From Mermis nigrescens (taxonomy: Eukaryota > Nematoda > Enoplea > Mermithida > Mermithidae): a DNA stretch of 64,000 nt. The translations under genes and the position numbers were made by a program. This document shows, piece after piece, positions 29,501-41,500 of this stretch. Where the stretch lies: positions 1,062,620 to 1,126,619 of the forward strand of contig JAVLUZ010000144.1 in NCBI GenBank assembly GCA_036768485.1, given 5' to 3'. How positions within the stretch are numbered: the first letter of the stretch is position 1; each line of letters starts with the position of its first letter. Under the pieces are notes generated by a model that was given only the letters and a program-made list of their open reading frames with translations, did no database searches and was not told the origin of the DNA.

Positions 29501-32500
29501 TTCCGAGAGATTGTTTCAGCCTGCTGACCCCCAGAATTCCCATGCTATACATGTATGGTTGTGTGGGGAGCGAGCAGCATTCGATTAGCTCTATCTGTTG
29601 GCATTGACAGTCACTAAAAATTTCAACAAATTTAAGTCTGCGGGTTTTTAGCTTCTGTGAATTCGACGAAATCCTCCATGATTGGATAGTATGTACATAA
29701 TTGCGATTGAGTTGGGGGCGAATTGTGGGGGTTGAATTATCCGCAAAACAAATATATTCAATGAAAAATATGAAAAATAAAAAATAGCAAACAAATGAAT
29801 AAAAGAGGCCAGAATGCTAAAGTAAAATAACTGATCCAGCTTACCTTGAAGTTCTTTCAGGATCATGCGTATTTAAGCGAATATTGCATTAACCTGATGA
29901 TTGGAAGAGTCACACTAAACCAGACGCTACGCACGTGGGCGGGGCCGTATTTAGGGTCAAGGGGGAGAATGGGGGCCGCGCCCCCCTTAGCCGAAAAGAT
30001 TTTATAGGGTAAGATAATGCACGAAAAGATGGAAAAATTGCTTGTCTTTGACGTAACATCTTCAAATTTTCGGCGTTTCGCGCCGTCGTGATGTATTTTC
30101 CATAATTTCGCTCAAGTGCGGCCAAAAAGAGACACTTTTAAGTATTAACATTTTTTCTCAACGAGTTAGAATTTTATGATCTTAATGGATAGAACTGTGT
30201 ATACCTGTATAAACATGGTCCCAAAAGCCTTTGTACATTTTGCATATGCAAATTTTTGGGTACTATAATATGGTACAGTAGCGATTTCAGTCGGTAAAAC
30301 AAGATTTCTCGACTTTTGGTAGTGTATTTTCGCTAATTTCTGGGTTTCTGACGCCAAAATTACTAAAAATTGTCTCAGAACTTTTTACAATTTTTGTCTT
30401 CCCAAAAATCTTTGCACATGTACAGGGTGTTTCATAATGATCTGCTCCCCCGAACAAGCATTTTTATTCAAGCTACAGGAAAATCAAACATACCATCTTG
30501 TAGAGAATTTAATTCTGCGTTTATTGGTATTTTATTCAAGAAAACCAAATTAGTGATTTTCTTTTTTATAGCATAAAAACAAAAAGCAATGCGAAAATTT
30601 ACAATTTCAAGCTTTGACTCACATTAAAAATCAGTTTCACCGCCATACGAATCTCAAACTTGTTTTAATCGTTCAGGCATGGAACACAAGAGGCTCTGGA
30701 ACAAATTCTCATTAAATTCCAGGCTAGACAAGACAATGTTCAAGTTTCTCAGCAATGTCTCTTGCGAATAACGTCCTTGACCACTTTCTTGCTGCATGAG
30801 CTCCTCAACCCTGTCCTTAACAATTTCGCCTAAATTTTCCGTCGGATTCAGGTCAAGACTTTTACCGGGCCACAAATAATTGCCCTAAAATTCAATGTTC
30901 ATGTATCTTAGATAATTTTGCGTTAAATTAGCTTTCACGCATGGCGCCCTGTCATGAACAAATGTGGTTTCACCAACGACAAGGACATCATCGGGATCGT
31001 TCAAAAATAATCAACTTTACAGATGGGATTACTTTACATTGATATAACTCATGACTCGTTGCAAAGTAAATAATCGCAATAATACCACTAAACGCAGAAT
31101 TAAATTTTCTGCAATATGGTATGTTTGAATTTGATTTAGCTTGTTTATAAGGGTCTTTTCCAGGGGAGCAGATCATTATGAAACACCCAGTACAAAGACA
31201 GGCCCGAAAAATTTTTCCCGAATACAAAAAAACCGTGGATAGAGCAGGCCTAAAAACTTCGGAAAATGCAAGTTTTTGCGAGCTATTTCGACGCATTTTC
31301 CGAGACACGTATGTATATGTAGACCAATTCTTGTTGAGTCCACCCCCCCCCTTGGCCGAATCATGAATATGGATCTGCACATGGGGCACGGTGGTCGGGT
31401 CGCTTAGAATAGAAAAAGTGGGAATTTCTTGGAAAAATAGTACAAAATGAAGGTAAAACACGGTTCAAATGCTACTGTAGCATTTAAATCAGTTATCGGG
31501 GCCACATTATGGCACAAAAAGGGCTTTTGGCCGACCCCCAGACCGGTTATGATGTGCAAATGCATAAGGTTTCAACTACCAAGCACGTGAAAAGAAGAAA
31601 TGTACGTGGGGTATGGGGCTCCGATCCACCCAGAAGTCAACCTACGGAGACCCCAAAATTCTATTTTTTTCCATTTTATTCAAAAAGAGGAGTTACTACA
31701 TATTTTGTTACTTATAAAAAAATTTCTCCAAAGACGTATTAGCCTAAAATACGCTTTTATGAGACAGTAGAGAATTGTCTATTGTACATACAATAAAATA
31801 TGTACATGCATACATACATAGAAATTCGTAATAAAAAGTACAACTAAAAAAGTTTTCTCTCAGTTTGAGTTCAGCTTAATGTATCTGTTTAAATAGACCG
31901 AAAGTCAATAAATCTAACACTGAACGAGAGCTAGAAAGGCATAAAAGCAGGTCTTAACGACTAAGTCGCTCTACTAATTGCTACATATGTTAAACAAGGA
32001 ACTGTCAGAATAACATGTTTAATGTCCAAATGTCTGCGGAATAGGATTGATTTAAAAAGGCTATACATTAACCGCAGGCGTTTAAGATGCGCATTCAAGC
32101 TTATAGTCCGCTTCATTTAGCTTCAGAGTTTTTGAAAAAATTTAAAGTGCCTACAAAAGCGTTTTAAACTAATGCTCTAATTGTAATATTCTACACTACA
32201 GTATACAGAGTTATGGTAAGACGCTTGCCATCGTTAAATCGCATTACTGTATGAAAATTCTAAACCAATTTAAGAGCCTAATTTATGCGGATAAAATTCA
32301 AAAGAAAACCGCAAGGTTAAATGAAACAGACTATAGATTTAAGCTACTGTAGAAAAATTTTAATTAATAGTTACATATTTTTTAATGTGTTATACCTGAG
32401 TAATGTTTTAAGTTCTCGAATAGCTTTGCGTCGCAATTTTCTAAGCTCCTGTTCAAACGCCACAATCAAATTCGGAAAAGATATCTGTTCAACGCCCAAT

Positions 32501-35500
32501 TTGAGCGATTTCAACGCAATGTGATACAAGACGGGATTTTGGCGCTTAAGTACGGCCAGCAGCTCTTGCATGTTGGCTGGCAAGGAATGGCTCGGTTGAG
32601 TGGACTGAAAAACGTTATAAAACATAATAAAACAAGAAACGGCACAAAATACAATAACACAGTACACAAAATATCAATATTAACCATATAAAATAAATAT
32701 ATATATATATAGGTACTTTGTATTATAGGCACTACTTCGCCATGAATGTTTACGCTTTAATAAGCTTCTAGAGCTTATTAGGGTTATATCGTGTTAAACA
32801 TATAAGCCTTAACAAGCTCTATCATCCTATGGAGCATATTAAAACGTAAACATTCGTGGCGAGCACTGGTGCCATACTTTCCCAAGGTCGAAAGTTCAGG
32901 GGGGTAAAATCCCAAAATTTGAGACCACTTAATTTAGAGTCCTGGCCTTTTTTGCAGGTCAAAAATGAAAAATGGCTAAAACATCCTATACAGCATGTTT
33001 TAATAAAAAACTGCATTTTCATCTACTCTTTTGTCACATTCTGATAAGTTTCGTCATCTTGTAAGTAAAAAATATAAGAATTCATCGAAAATTTTGATTT
33101 TTCGGATCATTTTAATTTCATTCTAGGTATTTTTTGGGTAAACAAAACAGAAATATTTTTAACATCTTCGCTGCTTTTGTAAAAAATCATTGCAGAAAAA
33201 TATTTGATAGCTCAAAATCGTCTGACAGTGATCCAAGTCTCGGACCCTGAGGTGGGGGTAATACCCCCCTCACCCTCCCTGTGGGAATGTGTGGTAGGTG
33301 CACAAGGTCAGGATCGGCAGGGGTAGGGGTAAAATCTCAGAAATCTTAAACAGTAAATTTAACATTAACAAATTTTTTTCGTTGCTTACAAAATGGTCAA
33401 CAAAGCTTATAAAACGTCTTTTTCGTATTAAATTCGCATTTTTAAAGCATTTTTACTCCATTTTGACTGCATTATATCACTTTTAACACTCAAAAATACA
33501 GAAATTGAGGGCTGTTTGGGTAAAAAATTATAAAAAAAGTACTAAACCGGCGCGGAGCGCCGGAAAAATTTTGATATTCTTACTACTTTTGACCTCAAAA
33601 ATAATGCAAAAACGTTCCCTCAATTCAAATCCCCCGGATAGTACCTGTCTGGCTGATCCTTCGGCGGGTGATAATGCCCCTGTCACCCCGTCTATGTGCA
33701 TGTATAATACGTATGCATCAATATTAGAGATCAATAATTAGTTTTATATATAAATCAATATCAATCAACTGTACAATATGAATACTCGTAACTTGCTCTT
33801 CTGAGTTTGACATTTTCGACCATCTCAAAAATATTTAAACCCGACATGCAACAGCTCAAGATTTTGGGACGAGGGGTAGTCGGCCACCTTCGAAAAGGAA
33901 GGGTGATTGACCTTAAATTATTGGTCAAAAATAGCAAAAAATCGAAGATCGGAAGTTTTTGTCCAAAATCGGCGAAGGGGGCGAAAATTTACGGACTTTG
34001 GTGGGTTGGGGGACGACCGACTCTTAGTGGGGTATGTGTAAAAAGGGATGGGTGATCCTCCTAATCCAAACTGAGACGTCCTTCCACCCATATAAGGCCC
34101 AAAGGCCGACCTTTGACCTTTTTCGCTCTCCCCGGATTTTCGGAAGAGAACCTACGTTTTTAGGTCATTTTTAGATGCTTTTTTGCCAATTTAAGTCGAA
34201 AATTATGTCATTTACTCATCCCTGGTGGAAATAGCCGAATAACTCACTCCAGTAATTTGAGCCATACATGTAACGGCTCGAAATTTTGGGTGGGGGTCCC
34301 CGGCCATTTTAAAGGAGGGGGAGTAAATAACCTCAATGTTGGAAAAAAACTGGCCAAAAACCACCTAAAAACGGCCAAAAAGTTTAATTTTTCCTTAAAA
34401 ACGTAAAGAGGGTGAAAATTTTCCGGCCTTGGGGGATGGAAGACGACCACACGTGGGCGTGGGGGCGTTTTGAGTCAGAGTATTTACCCCCCCCCAGAAA
34501 GCCAAATACCCACAGAAACCAAAATACCCCTCCCTGTTATTCAATTTTTGAAAATTTTTCCTGCTATTTTCGCAATTTTTTGATGCCAATGGAAAGTGCT
34601 CGATGAGAAACGTTGAAAAATGGTGTTTGTACGCCATACCACCATTTTAAAGACAACTTTTTGACCTTTGAAAAACCTTGCACCTCCAGAATTTTGGTGC
34701 TGCTCACCTATGGGGACGACCAACTTTGGGTGGGGGATCTCCCTCTTAAATGCATAATTTGAGCCATTATAGTATGTTCACAATAAATAAAATAGCTTTT
34801 TAGAGCGTAGAGAAAAGATAAAAAACCCGAATGCTGCTGCCATAATTTCGGGCATTTTACCATCTATACCCTATTTGCAGTGCCTATGCAAAAGATTGAC
34901 AGTGTTTGCATAAATAGAAAACTAAAATTTACTTAAGAAAATTATTAAATTAAAATTCAATTAATTTCTTGCTGTGCAAATGAAACTAGAGTGAACAAAA
35001 AATTAAAAATTAAAAAAATCCAATAAAAATTGAAATTATGTTAATACAGAAAAAATGAAGAATTTACAAAATTTTCAAAAATTTACTGTTCCGGCGACGA
35101 AAGCGGGTCTAACGTCATTAGTCAACGTAAATTTCGGCGGCTTTCTTTTTGTCATCTTAGTAATTTTGCGAGCCGGCGAACAAGGCAAAGATGGAGACGA
35201 AGGAGAAAGAGGAATTTTCTGAAACAAAGTATGCAGGCACGTATCTCTGGGGGTAATGGAGGAGGTTCCGGAACCCCCAAAATTGAAAAAAATCGGAAAA
35301 ATAGGACTTTATAAACGTTATTTTGTGATATTTTTGGCCTTTTTAGTCTTTTTTCCCCCAAAAATTTGTGTTGGTCCCCCAAAATAGGACGGCCAGTGTA
35401 CGTGCCCGAAAGTGTGTAATGTATCGTTGAAAACAGTTCGGAACACATATAGGGGCTGATCTACCCCACCCAAACTTGGTCGTACCCCTATCCCCCAAGG

Positions 35501-38500
35501 CCAGAAAATTTTTGACCCTTTGACCCCCTTCCCCGATTTTTGAAAAACATTGAACTTTGTGGCCGTTTTTAAGCGTTTTTGGGCCGTTTTTGGATAAAAA
35601 TTGGTCATTTACCCCCCTAAAAATATCCAGGGACCCCCCATCCCAAATTTTGAGCCGTCAACATGTATGGTATAAGAGTTCATAAAAATATTATTAAAAA
35701 ATTTCAGGAAAAAACATAGAAAGCTATAAGTTCACGAAAGTTACGCTTATATATAATTATTATTTAATTAATGAATTCATTTACATATTCGTTTATTTTT
35801 TATGATTTATTTTTTATTTATTTTTCAATTTATTTATGTTCACGCATTTGACATGAATCTAAGGGAAAGAATTACGCCAAAATCCACAAGAATAATGCGA
35901 AAAAATTTCAAAAATTAGCAAAGCTACAACACATCGATGACACTCATTTCCTGCAATTCATGCAACAGAAGTACGCTTTCTCATGGAGAGGGATGAGAGG
36001 AGGCATGTTTTCAAACCAGTCAGGATGCAAGACCCAAATAACTGACAGAAGATTTTTGGTTAAAAAAATTGAATTTTTCGTGCAAATTCAATAAGTTCTA
36101 ACACGGGGCCCGCTGGGCCCAAATGAAGATTTATTGATGAGGTTCACCCCCAAGAAGGCTTAAAACGCCAAAAAATTATCGCTTCCGGTGCAAGCACATA
36201 TGTACTCATCTATCGGCTGTATATTTTGTTCATTTTATTCAAATTTTATGATTTTTCGAATTTTTTTGTGTTTTTAAGTTCTAACAGAGAGAGCATCGTC
36301 AAAAAGGCAAAAAATGTTCTTGACGCGTATCCATCATTTTTCAGCCCAAAAAAGACATTTACATAAGAAAATTTCATCTCCCCCACAGAATGCCCATGAT
36401 TTGCGTGTCTGGACAGGATTCATTACTTTATGTTCGTGCAATGCAGGTTCAGCCAACGCTTCCGTCGCTCTTTGTTTTAACAATTCCAATTCCACCCTTA
36501 GTTTACTGTAGTCCAATCGGCCGTCGGTTACGGTAGGAATGACAATAGGTTCAGCAAATTTCGACCCAACGTCAGCCACTGATGAAAAAGTGGGTTTTTG
36601 AGGCGCCGACGACGGTTTCTGTGACGTCGTACGGCCGACTGTGACGTCATCAAATCCTGCGTTAAAAATATACGGGGTGTTTCAAAAAATGACGGTTCCG
36701 CACTAACAAAGGTATACTGTAGCTTATACTTGAAATTAGCATTAAACTTTGCAAAAATGTAGTCCAAGCTCGCTTGCTTGTTTGGTAAAATTTCATAACG
36801 TGAGAAAAAATTTTCTAATCTACATAGGGCTTTTCACCTAATTCACATGGATCGAAATTTAGCGCAAAAAATTTTTTTAAGTTTTTGCTAAAATAGTAAA
36901 ATTAACAACCAGTGTAGAAATGTGAACAAAATTTATATACGAAATGCAAATTAGGAATACTGCACACTTGAAAAGGCAAATTTTCGCGTCTGAAACACAC
37001 CTGGGCGTGGAGGTTTGGGGGTATGCACCCCCGATAAACCAAAATATCCCAGAAGCCAAAATACTCCCCCCCAGAATTCAATTTTTGAAATTGTTTTTTG
37101 TTCTACCGCAATTTTTTGATGTCAATGAATAGTGCTCGATGAGAAACGTTAAAAATTGTGTTTTATCGCCATTGTACCACCATTTTTAGGCCATTTTTTT
37201 ACCTTTCAAAAAGCTTGCACCCCCCAGAAATTTGGTGCCGCCCACCTATGGTCTGAAAGCGCTTGTCAGCGAAAAATCAACGACTTCGTCGATCATTTTG
37301 TCTACCTTTTAAAACTGACGGTCAAATCTGATCGAGGCCATTGTGTTGTATATAAGAACCACTTCTTGTAACTTTACAGCAAAACTTTTCAATTGTACTG
37401 AATAAAATTCATTAAGTTTGTTTTTATTTGTCCAAACGCTGAAAATAACAGCAATCTAGATGCATGCATTGCTTACTAAATTATCAGCAACCATCACTAT
37501 TTTGGAACAAATTGAAAAACATTTGACACCTAAGCTCAAGCCACATATTTATATGCAATGCACGCTACAGTACATCTTTTTTAGTGCGGTACCATTCTTT
37601 ATTGAAACGCCCTTTACTTTGTAATTAATACAATTTAATTAATATAATATACTTAAATAATTTTCGGCGCTCGCGCTGAAATGAGTAATTGTGTGTTCTA
37701 TATATCTTTATAATGGCAAAAATTGCATTTAAAAAGGAAAAATGCCAAATTTTTCGGCGCTTCGCGCAGTTTTGAGACAACTTTTGGTATTTTTTTCGGC
37801 AAAAACTCCGAAATTAACTAAAATGCACTACCAAAGGTCGAAAAACCTTATTTTAGCGCACTGAAACCGCTAGTGTACCATATCTTAAGACCCACAAATT
37901 TCTATGGACAAAATGTACAATGATTTATGGGGACCATGTTTGTACAAGTACGAAAGGAACCTTGAACAAAAAGAACTCTGTATAGAAAAGATTTCTCCCT
38001 AATTCAGGACTTTCCTCCTAAAGCTAAATGATTCCAGTTTTGACGCAAATACTTTTTTTAAACTTTTGCCAAAATAATGATAGCCCTTGATAATCTAGTA
38101 ACCAATGCACCGATGTATATGTAACGTAGACCGCTCAAATTTTCAGCGTTTGAAGAGATCAAACTCTAAAAGCCCAAACGGAAACTTCTCATTGATACAA
38201 TCGAAATGATTTGCTGAAAATGATATAATGCCGTCAAAAAGGACTAAAAATGATTTTAAAATGCGATATAACCACGAAAAAGAAAAAACGTTCTATAGGC
38301 TACTTTGACCATTTTGATCGTTGAAACAGCAAAAAATCGTAAACGTTAAATTCACTGATTTGGATTTTTGGGATTTAACCCCCCCCCCTTCTACCATAAA
38401 CCTTGTGCACCTATGGCTTACAAGTACAACACACTTTGACGTTTCAAATGTGCAATATTCCTATGTAGTTCACATTTTGTACACAAATTTTTGTTCAAAT

Positions 38501-41500
38501 TTTTAAACGCGTTGTTAGACATCAGCATTTTGACGAAAATTTTCATTAACAATTTTTGCCCAAATTCCGAACTGTATGCAGGTTTGCGGGAAAAGCCCTA
38601 AATTTAGGAGAAATCTTTTCCATTCTATAAAATTTTGTTAAACAAGCAAGTGAACATTAGACTACACTCTTGCAAAGGTATAATTACTAACTATAAGTAC
38701 GTGCTACAGTGTAATTTTGGTTTTAATGTCGTTTGCTAAAATTTAAGAGGTCATTCACCCTCCTTCCCTAGAAATGGCCGAATAATTCTTCCCAAAACTT
38801 TAAGCTGATACATTTCTGAATAGCCTGTACGTACCATTGCATACATTTTTACATTTGCAAAAATTACCAAACGCACGATCGGCGAACGAACGTGAATACT
38901 GAGCGCTACGATCGATCAGTCGACCAGAGGCAGTTTTTTCACTTTGAACCGATCTATCCACGAGTTTTATCGGTGAACTGGTGGCAGCCGGAAGCAAATA
39001 GCCTAAAACGTCCTAAAGACGCTAAAAATCAGAAATTGAAAAAACAGGATTAGCGGGTCAGCATCACGCATGAATATAGGAGCAAATGTGTGACAGGAGA
39101 CGGGGGATCGCCCACCCAAAGTTGGTCGTCCCACCATCCTCCCAAAGCCAGAAAATTTTTGACTTCTTCCCGATTTATAGAAAAAATTGAATTTTTTGGC
39201 CGTTTTTGGCAAAAAATGAAAGTCATTTACCCTCTTCCCTGAAAATGGCGGGGAGGGGGGTCCCCGGTCCACGGCCATTTTTCGGGAGGGGAAGAGGGTT
39301 AAGGACATAGATGCAAACTGTCGAAAGTTCTGGGAGGGGGTAAACCGAGTTTCCTTGGGGGAGGAGGGGAAAATGATTATTTTTACGGCTAATTATAGCA
39401 CTGAAATGATGAGTTTATGTTGATTTCTTTTAGATATTTTTGTCGTTCCTTACCCATACCCGTCAAAATCCGTAAGAATGCTTTATTTCGTTGCATTTTA
39501 CTCTTCTTGAATATTCGTGATTAAGTTTGCATGAAAACAAATGATAATAAGAATGATGGAATGACTTGAACTATCAAATATGCACAAAAATGTGCAAAAA
39601 GTGTCTGAATGAATGACTAGACAGAGTACTAGTCGAAAAATACTTCAGATTATACTGTTGGGCATCGTTTGGCGCTCTCTCATAATTCCAACAATAGTCT
39701 TGGTCCGGAAAGGGCCTAAGGGGCATGCCTTTCAAAAATTGTAGTAGGGGATATCCCCATACCCCCCAGCGTGCATGTGTAATTAAAGACCTCCAATTTT
39801 TGGCCAAAATGGCACAAAAACACCTAAAAATAACCAAAAACGCAAGTTTTTGCCAAAAAATCCGAAGCGGGGTCAAAAATTTCCTGAATTTGAAGGAATT
39901 GTGGGATGATCGACTTTGTGTTGGGATCCCCACGCACCCTGTCAGATGCACAGTGCTCGCCATGTCAGTTGACGCAACAACATTCGCAGATTGATGCGTT
40001 AGATGGTGCGCTGCGAGCGCCGCGTTATGTCCACTAACCTCTATTAAGTTGCTTTTTTATTACAGCATATTAGCCTGTACCATGCCGCTAAGGTGGCGAC
40101 GTTGACGGAGCAATTTAGCCATTAATTGCGTAAACAAAAAGGAAGCAAGTACATGAATGCCGCATGCAAGAGATAAGGAGCGCGCACGTGAATGTCACGC
40201 GCTTCCTTTTTGTTGATGCTATTGATAGCTAAATTGCGCCGTTTGCGTTGCCATATTAGCGGCGTGATACAAGTTAATATGCTGTGATGAAAAAACAACA
40301 TGATGAAGGTTAATGGACAGAACGCGGCGCTTACGGCGTACTATCTAACATTAATTTGCAAATGATGGTGCGTCAACTTTCATGGGAGCACTGTTATGCC
40401 GAAGGGTCAGATAGACAGGTACTGTCCGGCGACTTTGAGCTGACGTGAAGTTTCTGCATTCTTTTCCAAGACAAAAGCAGTAATATTGCTAAAAAATTTT
40501 TCCGAATTAATAATTTTATGTGGTGTTTATTCAAAATAGCCCAAATTTAACCAGAATCTCTCTCCATCTCCAATCTCCTAATCTCTCCCCCATTCTCGTC
40601 ATTTGGCTGGCAAAAAATGCGTGAATACCAAATTAACTGGCCCGAATTTATGTAATTTGACACCGATATTTCTTAAATGTTTATAATTTCAGTTAAAGAC
40701 TCACTTTGAGAGCAACTCTGAATGAAGTACGTAAAATGATCCGTGAATTTTATTTCATAAAAAGCTTTTTAACCGTCTATGTACCATACATAATCTTGGA
40801 GGTTTGGTAAAGTTTTCACCTTCACATATATGTTTTCACCCCGCCCTCCCCCAGAAAAAATAGTTATTTCGGACCCAGAATGCGCTCTTTTCCATAAATA
40901 TTCGTAGGTGAAAATTTGCTCTTTTAATCGCTTTACGCAATTCATTTTTGACCATATTTTTCTCAATTTGTTCGAATTTTTTTAAAAATTTTTTGTTTTT
41001 CAGGTCTAGAATGATATATATAGAATTGTCAGATGAGCTAAAATTGATGTTTCTAACGCCGATCCATCCAGTTTGTGAGCTAAAAAAAGATACTTTACAA
41101 AAAGTTTTGTTTCAACCCCCTACCCCAGAATTCCAACATGCGCATGTCTGCTAAATAGCCATGTTTGAGCTTTTCCGCAAATTCGCTCAAATGCTTTCGT
41201 TGCTCGGCGTTTAATCTTAGCGATTTTTTGGACGAAGCGAGCGAACTGCCCGTCGTCGATCGATCAATAATCGCCGAGGGCAACAAGCGATTCCGGTCAA
41301 AATTTTCGGCGATTTTTGGACGGTTTTGATCTAAATCCGGCCCAGCGGTCGACTTCGTATCGATTTTAAAGTTACGGATATTGATATCCGTTTCTACGGA
41401 TTTTCCGGGGATTTTTGAAAAACCGCTTTTCGTCAAATCCGACGACTTATCCCGAAATAATTCTACGGACGGTTTGGCCGAAAAACCAGCCAAAGCGCCG

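Larger units (their letters stand above)
30150..31235 (+). mobile_element. Family A MITE split by a mariner element
   Basis: Family A text runs from about 30150 (CCCAAAAGCCTTTGTACATTT, ATAATATGGTACAGTAGCG) to TTTGCACATG at 30420. It resumes after the mariner insertion with TACAAAGACAGGCCCGAAAAA and ends near 31235 in CGAATACAAAAAAACCGTGG. Removing the insertion restores the typical CATGTACAAAGAC palindrome. Confidence 0.78.

Noticed and set aside
29831..29900. Possible gene 2 exon ending CTTCAAG|GTAAGC on the minus strand
   Set aside because: From the phase left by exon 8 every acceptor tried runs into a stop, while exon 8 joins exon 9 directly in frame. The good-looking donor is probably chance or a cryptic site.
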